Shown here: positions 12,109 through 23,079 of the stretch, one piece after another | Position numbering within the stretch: position 1 is the first letter of the stretch | Layout: each line of letters starts with the position of its first letter | Assembly: GCA_032622095.1 (NCBI GenBank) | Contig: CP136064.1 | Coordinates: 263,793,863-263,857,862, forward strand | Length of the DNA: 64,000 nucleotides | Reading direction: 5' to 3' | Origin: Siphonodentalium dalli | Lineage: Eukaryota > Mollusca > Scaphopoda > Gadilida > Siphonodentaliidae | The notes under the pieces: model-generated | Told to the model about the DNA's origin: nothing | The model's database searches: none | What the model saw: only the letters and a program-made list of their open reading frames with translations | Program-made: the position numbers and the translations under genes

Positions 12109-13441
12109 CCAATACGTTAAGATTCTACATTTTATTTCAATTATTAGGATGGCGACCTAATTCTCCGTATACCATATAGTTTGGTGTACTTTATTTCATA
12201 CCCATGATTATCTTGCAGAATTTGAGATGTACACTTTCGATTGATTTACAGGGTTCAAACCCCCAAACTTCACTGCCATATAATAATATGGGTGCTACCA
12301 TCGTATCAAAAAGATGAAGCATGATATCCACAGGTAGTTCTAATTTCCTTACTTTATTCAACTGTGCATACATCGCCTTCGTGCCAAGTTTGCACGTTTT
12401 CTTAATAGATCTACAAAATCTTCTATTAAAGAAAAAATTCACACCCAGATACACAAATTCCTTTACCGTTTGCAAAGGTTTACCATTGAATATAAATGTC
12501 GGTACAATCTTAGTAATCTTTTACAGAAAATCACAACTTTTGTTTTTGATGCATTAACTTCTAGACCCCATGCGTCCGCATAATCACTAAATGCCTGAAT
12601 CGCTCTGTGCATAGTTGCCTCGTCGTCTGTCATTAGTACGGTATAATCCGCATATAACAAACATAATATACCCACAAAGCATTTCAAATTGTCAAAAAAT
12701 AGTTCATCGAGATACTTTAAATTTTCGACCGCACAGTTACTGATAAATTCTTGCAAGTCATTCACAAATAAGGAGAACAAAAAAGGAGACATTAATTCTC
12801 CTTGAAAAAAGGCCTATGTTGCTGGCAAAAATTCAGAACGTTCTTGTTCTTTTTTCACACATGTTTTTATCTTGCTATACAGATGCTTCACTACCCTAAA
12901 CAATTTACCATTTATTCCATTTTGCAGCATTTTAAGAAATAATCCCTCTCTCCACACACTATCGTATGCTTTTTTTAAATCTACAAATGCACAATAAAGT
13001 TTGCGCCCACTTACAAGATACATGTTAATGATATTGTGCAGAATAAATACATTATCAACAGTTGAGTGCTTTTTCTTGAACCCCGTTTGGTTTGTACCAA
13101 TGAGACCAGTTTCATCAGACAATTTGGAAAGTCTTCTATTCAAGATTGATGTAAACATCGTAGCGAAACAACTCAATAAAGTCATCCCCCTGAACGAATC
13201 GGGGCTCTCACGATCACCGCTTTTCTTATATATGGGCTGTATCATTCCAATGGCCCAATCTTCCGGGAAGAACCCGGTGTCCAATATCAAATTGAACATA
13301 CCAATATACACTTCAATTAATTCATCGACTGAGTATTTTAAGTACTCATTATATACATTATCTACACATGCCGCTTTATTGTGTTTAAGATTTGAGACCG
13401 CTTCCCGTATTTCCGCTTCGGTGATTTCGTCGTTTAATATA
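12109..13441 (-). pseudogene. LINE-A, RT region, duplicated segment copy 1
   Basis: Minus-strand RT and thumb coding sequence of LINE-A in several frames (13311-12814, 12792-12463, 12475-12191). It includes 'CAFVDLKKAYDSVW', 'MSPFLFSLFVNDL', a mutated catalytic box reading YADY instead of YADD (about 12640-12655) and 'LYGSEVWGFEPC'. It is about 99% identical by eye to 16429-17763, with about 15 substitutions and two 1-bp indels. Both copies share three inactivating changes: an extra T before 'QGELMSP', a stop after 'MGMK', and a frameshift in 'GELGRHP'. The shared breaks show that the copies separated after the element was already dead. Confidence 0.85.
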
Positions 13442-13930
13442 TATATATATATTTATTTCTATCCTCCATCATATGAAGAGTTACATGTAACACAAATACA
13501 TAAAATACATATAGAACAAAGAACAATTCAGTAGAAAAGAACATATTTACACATTTGTCACGCGACCACCGAGATGGCCCCACTTCCCAAGCCTAGTCCT
13601 ACAAAACATGCACCATAGATAAAAGGTCACTTAAACATTGAACATGCCTTGATCTACAAGTATGCAATAGAGATCAGAGTTTGAGGGTCCATGCTGTGAA
13701 CCCACTCATTGACTCTGGCTGAGCGAGCAGCGACCCAGGCGACAAAGAAATTAGCTGTCCTCCGGGACAGACGCCCACACATACCAAGAGTCCCTCAGTA
13801 GATCCACAGAACGAAACCGCAAACTGTGGCACAAGTTTGAACCCTGTACACGACAATCAGGGCTGTCCGGTTATGATTTATTGAGAATTCAAATTAGGCA
13901 TTTTCATAGATATTGTACAGCTGAAATTTA
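13442..13930 (-). mobile_element. LINE-B 3' untranslated region and (TA)n end
   Basis: This lies between the LINE-B stop codon (about 13931) and the LINE-A junction at 13441/13442. On the minus strand it ends in an AAATAAATATATATAT-like tail at 13442-13456, consistent with the 3' end of a target-primed insertion. No open frame of interest is present. A GC-richer patch at 13690-13860 has no recognised content. Confidence 0.55.
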
Positions 13931-15081
13931 TTAGGTATAAGTGATAAGATCTTGGGATGACCGTGCAAGATACATATTCCACAAGGAATTTGTTGATTTT
14001 GCCAAGAATCTAATCCATTGATGAGAATGTAAGCAAGGTGGAAGGAAATCTGGCTTTTTCCCTAGAAATAATAGTAGCTGTTGGTCAGGTTGAAGATTAT
14101 CAATGTGTACAAAGCAATCGATACCGAAACAATCAATAAATGTGTACCATATTCTATTTCGTACACTGGCCAGCTCTGGGCACTCAATAATAATGTGAGC
14201 TATCAAATCATGGCATCTTGTTATACATAGAGTGCACACACCTTTAGACAAACTGGGCAGAGTACAGATAATCTGAGCTACTAAGATAAATGATGTTTTC
14301 TCAGCAGGATATTTCGCACAAGTTTTCCATAGGTCGGACATGGAATATCTATCGTGAACCAGCATGAATCTGCTTAACTCGGAATTTGAAGTAACACGAG
14401 AAGTCCACTCATGTTTGTAATGAAAGATGGAGGCTTGTTTGCAGGCTTGCTTCCATGCTAGTTTCTCTGGAAAATGAGAAGTGTGAATAAAGGTTTCGGT
14501 GTAATGAGAGAGCTGTCGATCGCTAATAATTTGAATTAATTCAGAAGAAAATGAAGTTGCGTTCGAGCCACCGAAAGTAGCATCTAACAAACGCATCTCG
14601 AAAATTTCCAGGACTGTTTTTGCAAGGTGAGACTGCATAACGATCGAAACATTGAAAGTTTTCTCTTTTCGATGTACGCCATAAGAGGTGGGATACCAAC
14701 TAAAGAAAGTGCCATATCGGTTTTGGTCCTTGTTGGAAGTTCTTGAATATTTTTTATGCACATTCTATGAACACGCTCAAGGCGAACAACATTGTGAGAG
14801 CTAATATTGAACAGTAATTCTGCACCGTACAAACCACGGGGAAGGACAATGCATTCATAAATTTTGACCGAACTAATAGGTGATATCCCTCCTGCGTAGA
14901 GGCCAGCATTACTGAGCATAAAGTACGTCGATCGGATTTTTTCTATTATGATGTCAACAAAGTGATTACTGAAATTTTGGGAGCTCAATGGTATACCAAG
15001 ATGGGTAACTCTATCTGTTTCGGAAATCGATTCGTTACCCAGTTTCCATGTTCTGGTCGCGTTGCGAGCTGCGTGTAATGT

Positions 15082-15083
<2 letters not shown>
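13931..15083 (-). pseudogene. LINE-B, C-terminal part of ORF2
   Basis: Two overlapping minus-strand frames (15083-14584 and 14761-13931), joined by a frameshift, encode the segment after the RT of a second mollusc-type LINE. They show 'TRTWKLGNESISETDRVTHLGIPL', 'GLYAGGISPISSVKIYECIV' and 'LPRGLYGAELL', then a long C-terminal domain with 'CTLCITRCHDLIAHIIIECPEL', a Cys/His cluster like the terminal zinc knuckle of LINE ORF2. The part before 'ETLHAARNA' is found at 16263-16428, so the element was split by LINE-C. Confidence 0.8.

Positions 15084-15112
<29 letters not shown>
15084..15112. repeat. (ATT)n microsatellite at the LINE-C 3' end
   Basis: About nine ATT repeats (AAT on the minus strand) sit exactly between LINE-B coding sequence and the LINE-C 3' region. 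On the element strand this is a TAA/AAT-type tail, so it is best read as the retrotransposition tail of LINE-C, not as an independent microsatellite. Confidence 0.75.
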
Positions 15113-15116
<4 letters not shown>

Positions 15117-16262
15117 CATTTAAAAACGCATTATACAATAAAGTTTCAATGCGCTTTACAACAAAGCGCGACAAAAATAACATTGAAATGTCAAATTTAA
15201 AAAGCATAGTAATAAGGTAAAGGAAGTTAAGATGATGACTAAGAACTAGATTTAAACTTAACGATTAACTTGCGGGAAACATTGTCTAAAAAGTAAAGTT
15301 TTGAGATCGGTTTTGAAATCCTTCAATGTAGAACATCGTCGAACAGTTTGTGGCAGACCGTTCCATACCTGCGTAGCCAATTCCTGAAAACATTTTTTAC
15401 CGTAATTCACGTTGGGTTTCGCTATTGTCCTAATGTCTAAACCGCTTGTCGTTGAACGCGTAACTCTGCCGGATTTTAGGACAAACATATCAGATATGTA
15501 CTCAGGCGTTGTCTTTCTCAATGATTTGTATATAGTCACCGCACATTTGAACTTAAGTCTGAATTCGAATGTCATAATGTGCTCCCGTATTAGCGTCTGT
15601 GTGATATGGTCGAATTTGGCGACATTTTTTATCAGTCGGGCGCAGCTATTTATCACAAGATCAATACGCCGAATATTCTCTTGCGTGATGTTCGTCAAAA
15701 CAGTGTTTAAATTATCGATCCGAGACAATACAAGTGAGATAACTGCATGCTTCATGACATCATCACTTAAGTATCCTCGAATGCGTCGGAGGCAGCGAAG
15801 GTGGTAATAACAAACTCGGATCAAGTTCGAAACCATTTTGTCCATGGACATCGTTCAGTCAAAATGGGCTCCAAGATTGCGTAGATCTATGCATGATGTT
15901 ATCACACTTTGGCCCAGGTGTATATCGAAACGGCACTCGTCGTTGTTGTTGACAAATTGCGAAAGGGCACTCGGTGAATATTTTGACCCAATAACGAGAA
16001 ATTCTGACTTGTCGTCGTTAAGTTTGAGTTTGTTTTCCAACATCCAGTTTTTGATATCGACATAGCAGTCCTCGAGATGTTTTTTAGCTTGATGATACGA
16101 ATTTAAATCCTTTCTAGAAAATTCTAAATACACCTGAGTGTCGTCGGCGTAGAGATGATATTTGACTGCATATTTTTATAGAATACGTCCCAAAGGCAGA
16201 GTATAAATCAAAAACAGCAGAGGCCCTAATATGGATCCCTGAGGGACACCAACATCCAGGCA
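15113..16262 (-). pseudogene. LINE-C (CR1/L2/Crack-like), RT to C-terminus, nested in LINE-B
   Basis: The minus-strand translation starts at about 16262 with 'DVGVPQGSILGPLLFLIYTLP', contains one in-frame stop, then 'YHLYADDTQVYLEF' (RT catalytic box, about 16165-16125), 'KLNDDKSEFLVIGS' and 'LRNLGAHFD'. A second frame (15851-15258) carries 'MSMDKMVSNLIRVCYYHLR', 'LVLSRIDNLNTVL' and 'VWNGLPQTVRRCSTLKDFK'. This order is characteristic of the CR1/L2/Crack group. The copy is 5'-truncated inside the RT. It interrupts LINE-B between 'VGETL' and 'ETLHAARNA'. The repeated GAGAC at the two junctions may be a short target duplication. The element is dead because of an in-frame stop and a frameshift. 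Confidence 0.85.
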
Positions 16263-16428
16263 TACTTGCTCTGACAGAGTCTCGCCAACTTGCATTAACT
16301 TGTTGAACACAACAACATTTGTTTTCTTTGCATTGAATCTATATCTCCATTTTGTACTATAACGATAACATATATCAATTAATGATTGAAGCCCAGACCT
16401 ATAGTGAGAGAAAGCAGCATCATATCGT
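16263..16428 (-). pseudogene. LINE-B, RT fragment upstream of the LINE-C insertion
   Basis: Minus-strand reading: 'YDAAFSHYRSGLQSLIDICY' followed by 'STKWRYRFNAKKTNVVVFNK'. This is the RT palm segment with the 'W.Y.FN..K...VVF' pattern that in such LINEs immediately precedes the 'W.LG...I' segment found at about 15050. It is therefore the 5' piece of LINE-B. It ends abruptly at 16428/16429 against LINE-A sequence, the expected 5'-truncated end of LINE-B. Confidence 0.75.
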
Positions 16429-17763
16429 CCAATACGTTAAGATTCTACATTTTATTTCAATTATTAGGATGGCGACCTAATTCTCCGTATACCATATAGT
16501 TTGGTGTACTTTATTTCATACCCATGATTATCTTGCAGAATTTGAGATGTACACTTACGATTGATTTACAGGGTTCAAACCCCCAAACTTCACTGCCATA
16601 TAATAATATGGGTGCTACCATCGTATCAAAAAGATGAAGCATGATATCCACAGGTAGTTCTAATTTCCTTACTTTATTCAACTGTGCATACATCGCCTTC
16701 GTGCCAAGTTTGCACGTTTTCTTAATAGATCTACAAAATCTTCCATTAAAGAAAAAATTCACACCCAGATACACAAATTCCTTTACCGTTTGCAAAGGTT
16801 TACCATTGAATATAAATGTCGGTACAATCTTAGGTAATCTTTTACAGAAAATCACAACTTTTGTTTTTGATGCATTAACTTCTAGACCCCATGCGTCCGC
16901 ATAATCACTAAATGCCTGAATCGCTCTGTGCATAGTTGCCTTGTCGTCTGTCATTAGTACGGTATCATCCGCATATAACAAACATAATATACACACAAAG
17001 CATTTCAAATTGTCAAAAAATAGTTCATCGAGATACTTTAAATTTTCGACCGCACAGTTACTGATAAATTCTTGCAAGTCATTCACAAATAAGGAGAACA
17101 AAAAAGGAGACATTAATTCTCCTTGAAAAAAGGCCTATGTTGCTGGCAAAAAATTCAGAACGTTCTTGTTCTTTTTTCACACATGTTTTTATCTTGCTAT
17201 ACAGATGCCTCACTACCCTAAACAATTTACCATTTATTCCATTTTGCAGCATTTTAAGAAATAATCCCTCTCTCCACACACTATCGTATGCTTTTTTTAA
17301 ATCTACAAATGCACAATAAAGTTTGCGCCCACTTACAAGATACATGTTAATGATATTGTGCAGAATAAATACATTATCAACAGTTGAGTGCTTTTTCTTG
17401 AACCCCGTTTGGTTTGTACCAATGAGACCAGTTTCATCAGACAATTTGGAAAGTCTTCTATTCAAGATTGATGTAAACATCTTAGCGAAACAACTCAATA
17501 AAGTTATCCCCCTATACGAATCGGGGCTCTCACGATCACCGCTTTTCTTATATACGGGCTGTATCATTCCAATGGCCCAATCTTCCGGGAAGAACCCGGT
17601 GTCCAATATCAAATTGAACATACCAATATACACTTCAATTAATTCATCGACTGAGTATTTTAAGTACTCATTATATACATTATCTACACCTGCCGCCTTA
17701 TTGTGTTTAAGATTTGAGACCGCTTCCCGTATTTCCGCTTCGGTGATTTCGTCGTTTAATATA
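16429..17763 (-). pseudogene. LINE-A, RT region, duplicated segment copy 2
   Basis: Direct-repeat partner of 12109-13441. The frames 18191-17079 and 17113-16511 show 'KLYCAFVDLKKAYDSVWREG', then after the shared frameshift 'MSPFLFSLFVNDLQEF' and 'LCLLYADDTVLMTD'. Here the catalytic YADD is intact (about 16962-16977), unlike copy 1. It ends at the shared 'MGMK' stop and then 'GELGRHP'. Homology to copy 1 ends at 16429, inside the codons for 'LTYW', where LINE-B begins. This is not a natural LINE 3' end. Confidence 0.85.
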
Positions 17764-18194
17764 CTCATGTGTGATTCAGTAAATAGCTCATCTATATGTT
17801 CACCCAAATCTGCGTTCTCGACATCGCCCTCGTTTAATTTTTTAAAATGCTCGGCAAAACACTTTATATCGGGACCGGATCTATTATCGCCCTTGTTGCC
17901 GACATCGCTCACTAAAGTATTGAGCTTTTTCCAAAAGTCTGCGGTAGATCGACCATGGAAATTTCTCAAATTAGAGATTTCAGACTCCCTTTTCTCTTTC
18001 ATTTTCTTGTCCATCGTTTTTCTATAGTCGGTAGCCGCCTTACGGAATAATAATTTATTTGATTCTGTCTTGTCTGAATTATACCCTCGTTTAGTTTTAT
18101 TAAACAACTTTCGCTTTGTTCCACACTCGGAATCAGACCATGTCTTCCCCTGTCGGTCTCCATTGCGCGCCCCAGTACCAACACTGGTCACACC
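17764..18194 (-). pseudogene. LINE-A, segment N-terminal to the RT (unduplicated 5' segment)
   Basis: This is the N-terminal part of the 370-codon minus frame ending at 18191. It shows 'GKTWSDSECGTKRKLFNKTK' and a Lys-rich linker, then 'STADFWKKLNTL' and 'ITEAEIREAVSNLKHNKAAG', the start of RT ('K..KAAGVDNV'). It is cut at 18194/18195 by the E1 transposon. The last eight bases (18187-18194, gtcacacc) are duplicated on the other side of E1. The frame continues in 20106-20512. Confidence 0.85.
18187..18194. other. 8-bp target-site duplication of E1, left copy
   Basis: gtcacacc immediately precedes E1. The identical octamer is at 20106-20113. Removing E1 plus one copy rejoins the LINE-A reading frame ('NTCGV' to 'TSVGTG') without a shift. 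This makes the duplication convincing despite its shortness. Confidence 0.85.
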
Positions 18195-20105
18195 CGGTCC
18201 TACTAAAACCCGACCGCACCCGACCGCACCCGACCGGACCGCCCCTAGGGATCCGAACGAGATGGGGTTTGCACTATCGTGTAGAATGGACCCGAATGTA
18301 CCAAAGTTCCAATCCCCAAATCGATAGCTCGAGCGGACACGACACTGTTAACCCGTGACTGATGGCCGTTTCCGCCAGGTACGGGAAATCCAAAAAGGCG
18401 CCGACCGCACCTCCCCTGACTTCCTGACCACGGAAATGGACATTATATCATGAGGTGAATACCCATATGCATCCATGGGCGATCGGACAAGTCGCTAGCT
18501 GCAGCGGAAGTGAATACATTAACCCATTCGCTGCTGCCAAATTCGCTATAAATGTACGCAAAAACGCCGAAATTAACACCAGCCGACCGGACCGCCCCTA
18601 GGGGTCAGAGCGGGATGGGGTTTGCACTATCGTGTAGAATAGATCCGAATGTACCAAAGTTCCAAACCCAAAGTCGATAGCTCGAGCGGACACGGCACTG
18701 TTTAACCCTGACTGGCGGCCGTTTCCGCCAGGTACGGGTTAAAGGCAAGTGCGGCCGTAATTGTCGATAATATTCATATTTGTTCCAAACACCGTAAACA
18801 GAAAAACATTAAAACGCATACAGTTCCGTTCATACCATGACCATCGCGTAAACAGCATGTTATCATAAAGACCTACTATATTTTACCTAAGCAAGAGCCT
18901 GATTGTGTTACAGAAGACAGCACAATTCTACTGGCTAATCACACACAAATGACATCAACGCTCTTTATTAGTTCCATATCAGGTATTCACCAACAAAGAA
19001 CGCTCTTTATGTTTACCATCATAATATAAACAAACACCAGAAAAGTAACTTTTTATGCTTTTGTTTAGATAACAATGGTCAAACATATGACCATAACATA
19101 CTGTTTATGCGATATTTCTTATTTGTATACGGACAATGTCTATCTACATTTTGACGTTCTTTCTGTTTGTGGCGGTTTTTAACGGGTTGAGATATTTTCA
19201 CAGGATACCCACCGCCAAGGCCAACCGTGTCTTTAACAGTGCCGTGTCCGCTCGAGCTATCGACTTGGGGATTGGAACTTTGGTACATTCGGGTCCATTC
19301 TACACGATAGTGCAAACCCCATCTTGCTCGCACCCCTAGGGGCGGTCCGGTTGGAGGGTGTTAATTTCGGCGTTTTTGCGTACATTTATAGCGAATTCGG
19401 CAGCAACGTATGGGTTAATTTATTCACTTCCGCTGCAGCTAGCGACTTGTCCGATCGCCCATGGATGCATATGGGTATTCACTTCATTATATAATGTCCA
19501 TTTCCGTGGTCAGGCAGTCAGGGGAGGTGCGGTCGGCGCCTTTTTGGATTTCCCGTACCTGGCGGAAACGGCCGTCAGTCAGGGGTTAACAGTGCCGTGT
19601 CCGCTCGAGCTATCGACTTGGGGATTGGAACTTTGGTACATTCGGGTCCATTCTACACGATAGTGCAAACCCCATCTCGCTCGGACCCCTAGGGGCGGTC
19701 CGGTAGGCGGGTGTTAATTTCGGCGTTTTTGCGTACATTTATAGCTAATTCGGCAGCAGCGTATGTGTTAATTTATTCACGTCCGCTGCAGCTAGCGACT
19801 TATCCGATCGCCCATGGATGCATATGGGTATTCACTTCATGATATAATGTCCATTTCCGTGGTCAGGCAGTCAGGGGAGGTGCGGTCGGCGCCTTTTTGG
19901 ATTTTCCGTACCTGACGGAAACGGCCGCCAGTCAGGGGTTAACAGTGCCGTGTCCGCTCGAGCTATCGACTTGGGGATTGGAACTTTGGTACATTCGGGT
20001 CCATTCTACACGATAGTGCAAACCCCATCTCGCTCGGACCCCTGGGGGCGGTCCGGTCGGGTGCGGTCGGGTCCGGTCGGGTGCGGTCGGGTTTTAGTAG
20101 GACCC
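18195..20105. mobile_element. E1: 1.9-kb foldback transposon with tandem-array inverted arms
   Basis: The termini are inverted: the left begins 'ggtcctactaaaacccgacc' one base in, and the right end is its reverse complement. The left arm (18195 to about 18745) and right arm (about 19237-20105) are inverted copies built from a 353-bp unit. Landmarks recur at exactly 353-bp spacing (18241/18594 on the left; 19332/19685/20038 on the right), with about 1.5 units on the left and 2.4 on the right. Short G/C-rich tandem repeats (cgaccgcacc) form the tips. The core, 18746-19236, is AT-rich, non-coding and homologous to the core of E2. An 8-bp target duplication fits the hAT or P superfamilies, but no transposase is present. 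It is non-autonomous and sits within LINE-A. Confidence 0.85.
18790..19236 (+). repeat. Shared foldback core, copy in E1
   Basis: The ordered phrases 'gtaaacagcatgttatc', 'agcaagagcctgattgtgtt', 'ggctaatcacacacaaatga', 'cgctctttatgtttaccat', 'gcttttgtttagataacaa', 'aacatactgtttatgc', 'tggcggtttttaacgg' and 'atacccaccgcca' all recur in the same order at 26610-27045. No open reading frame is conserved between the copies, so the conserved information is not protein-coding. Confidence 0.85.
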
Positions 20106-20512
20106 GTCACACCGCATGTATTGGTCGCGGATTCAATTATGATTGCCGTTATTTCTCCGCAAATCTCATTTATTGCTTCGCTATTTGTACCGTTGACACT
20201 CATGTCTCTAATTGCATGTTTGACACCAATTACACGTTGACTATTTATATTTCCTGCGTAATTCTGGCAGTGTTCGGATTTCCACCTCTTCGGTTTAGCT
20301 ATAATTAAATTCTTATTATAATAATCCCGCGTGTCATTCTTACTCGGTCTTGTGACCCCAGAAATACATAAATCAAGTTCTATGTGTATACCTATGTGGT
20401 CCCTCACACGATAACAAAAATAGTTATGCAAATTGCCACCAAAAAAACTAAAATATGCAATGAATTTATGAATATTTATTTTCTCCCATATAATTATGCA
20501 GCTATAAATCAA
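20106..20512 (-). pseudogene. LINE-A, segment between endonuclease and RT
   Basis: The minus frame 20512-20006 runs out of E1 into LINE-A. It shows 'KPKRWKSEHCQNYAGNIN', 'AIRDMSVNGTNSEAINEICG' and 'ITAIIIESATNTCGV', the helical linker usual between the endonuclease and RT of this LINE type. A segment near 20400, 'VRDHIGIHIELDLC', may be the C-terminal end of the endonuclease (a degraded SDH motif), but this is weak. No earlier endonuclease motifs are seen, so LINE-A is probably 5'-truncated near 20450-20512. Confidence 0.7.
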
Positions 20513-22529
20513 CCAGCAAACTCATTCACGCCAAGGAAATTTGTAACGATAATATCAGTGTCATAGTATCGGGCAATTAAATATAATCATAAGAAACCAA
20601 CAGCAGAGCATGCGATAACTCAAACGCGAGCCACCAGTATACTGTTATACATTTATTCTGATTAATGATAATTGAGCGACTTATGTGCGCAAAAGGTTTA
20701 TTCGGGTGGATCCCAGTTCCACATGTCTTCACACCCTATCCGCTAATGGGTAAACGAAACACCAATTAAGAACATTAAGCTTTAAGTGCTACGCCAGGCG
20801 ACCGGACCAAGATAGCGTTTATTAATACATATTTTTATGGGTTCGTCTGGAAACCTGTATCGGAAAAATGCTGAATATTCCGGGATGAAAACGTCAGATT
20901 TGTTTTCTTAGCCGTCATCCGATGAACTAATAAGATAGTATCTCACGTTTTGTGTATGGAAGCTTTTAAAACTATTTCCTTAAGAAAACCAAACCAAACA
21001 GGCACAGAAAACCGTGTCCGACCGCGACGACAGCTGACACCAGATTGACCATTTGCTATTCAGGCTTTCTGCCCATACCTGGTCAATCAATGACAACCAT
21101 ATATATATATATATACTTTACACCATCGACTGAATGCCATTCGCGCTTATCGATAATCATTGACCAGTCAATACACACGGTACAAAGTGTACTTTACCCA
21201 TTAACTCTGCCAGTGCCGCGAAGACAGTATAATTGTCCTCTATACTCCGTAACGCGGAAAATATTATATATACAATTATACATGTACACATATACCATAG
21301 CTATGGGGTATACATATACTGCATGCACGGGTTGACTAGTTGTTACTAAAGTTATCAATCAAATTGAATCGGATTCCACGACACTGCAAAAAATTCCCAG
21401 GTTTTGAAAACAAACATTATTGAGTCACAGGAGTCTAACAAGTTACCAACTAACTTTCTTAAGAACAAATACGGCTGAAAAGAAAAACTCTTTTTATGGA
21501 AACAATCATCGAACGGAACCAACCACCTGCATGGATGACATGGACAGCGAATTTTTAAAACATCGACGACAACAACATTAACAGCCTAGAGCCAAACCAA
21601 GGCTTATACATCGAGCAATATACAGATACAGATATAGATCTACATGTATGGGCATAGTGAATAATATATTTGTCTCTATTGGTTCGTTCCGTTCTCAGTT
21701 TTTAATATATGAGCTATAAACGGGCGAGTTATTATCCAGATATATTGCAGACACAGGCCTATACATTGAGGGCTGGGCTATATGTCCATAACATAAGATG
21801 TATAAATATTCCGGTAGCTCTAATTAAGATCCTTGAAAGAAAATATTAGACTGTGCCTTTGGAACAACCATCATTGATTTTTCACACTGCCAGTTATACA
21901 GATAAACTTCATTTTCATGATTCTCGTTAATTCGTCAGAAAGCAACAAGGCTGGCGTCCATCTCCCCAAACACGTTTACCGGGACTAAACATGTAGGCCT
22001 ATATAATGTCTGAAAACTAGTTCGTTATCGCATTGTTCGTACACAACCGATATCATCGACTTGTATATAAAAAATAACCCGAATGGCTAACCAAGACGTG
22101 AATAAGTGACATAAAATGTATGTATATGTAGGAATGTGCGCGGTCCACTAGCTGACCACGTCAGACGTATAGATTCCGTCAATTTTATATTAATGTGAAA
22201 ACGCGGCCTCCCATATACAATTAAAATTCAATTAAAATTAAAATTCATGTCAAAGATCACAATCTAGATGCATGACCTCGCCCTTCTTACGGGCCATGCT
22301 TTTGTGTTTACACACCGGTTCTTGACTTAGAAAGCTGTGTTTTAGTTGCTCGTGTGGACCTCAACTTTTATAGGATATTGTCGTGTTGATTTGCAGTTAT
22401 GCCTGCCTCCACTATGGGTGAGACCACACATAGAGAAGCAGTTAAACGAGCTAAATCTTCCATGGGGAACAGCAGCGAGGAAATATCACGAAGAATGAAG
22501 TTTCCAAAGAAAATCTGGAAGCTCCAGTT
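20513..22529. other. Intergenic DNA, no gene recognised
   Basis: AT-rich sequence without coding similarity. A (TA)n run is at about 21098-21115. The region 22100-22400 is slightly richer in GC and lies directly upstream of the candidate exon at 22530, so it may hold its promoter or 5' UTR, but no TATA box or other decisive element is seen. A 44-codon frame (22399-22533) overlaps the candidate exon in another phase. Confidence 0.4.
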
Positions 22530-22605
22530 ATGAATAAAATTATAAAGCTTTGTGTATGTGGCTTTGCTGGTTTCTGGCTCGGTGTTGCTTTGGAAAAGGG
22601 AAGAG
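22530..22605 (+). CDS. Candidate first coding exon of a YeeE/YedE-like membrane protein
   Basis: Starting from the ATG at 22530, the frame encodes 'MNKIIKLCVCGFAGFWLGVA' and then 'LEKGR', and ends in a strong splice donor (AGAG|GTGAGTG, GT at 22606-22607), giving a phase-1 intron. A short hydrophobic helix followed by G-x-A-L-E-K-G-R resembles the N-terminus of the YeeE/YedE (Pfam Sulf_transp) family of sulfur-compound membrane transporters, where the next residues are usually V-F/Y-E-P. The split G would supply the first base of that Val codon. The frame is also open upstream to about 22455, so the true start could be earlier. No second exon was recognised downstream, and transposon-rich introns could put it far away. 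The assignment rests on one short motif plus the donor site. Confidence 0.35.
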
Positions 22606-23079
22606 GTGAGTGTGCCTGATATATAGGCCTATATTACTCTAGTTCACACCAAATCGGCGGTCATGGAATAAAAACAAAATGCAAAGAAACGTTTAAAGAT
22701 GTATTATCCGAATTAACGCTCCTAAATTACTATGATGTTGTTGTTGTATCTTGATGATATGGTGACAATCTGATCGGATTGAGTACCTTTAATATGTTTA
22801 TAGCTATTGCATTACTACGGAGACCTACGCGTAATTGAAGGACGTACACAGAGACCTACGCGATGCATCCACCTACTGTATAATGCGCCAGCGGCAACAA
22901 AGAGGACAAGCTGCAAAACAGGGCAGGCCGCTCGCTACGCTATGTCTGACCTCTGTCGGCATGTGCATTTTCTTAAGTGAATTTAACATATTTTTATTGA
23001 AGTGTTTTGTCAGTTACCATTCATTCTGGCTTGATCTAGACAATTTTCAAATGAATATGGACTGTTCAGTTTTTCAGAA
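22606..23079. other. Putative intron or intergenic DNA
   Basis: No coding similarity. The long plus-strand frame here (22835-23335) runs through the poly(G) tract and the adjacent repeat, and is not credible as a gene. Confidence 0.4.

Noticed and set aside
13001-13534. 177-codon plus-strand frame (and 17323-18027, 15412-15807)
   Set aside because: Antisense shadows of the LINE reverse transcriptase coding sequences on the minus strand.
19358-20240. Plus-strand frames inside E1
   Set aside because: They are translations of the 353-bp repeat units, not conserved between units, and end at unit boundaries.
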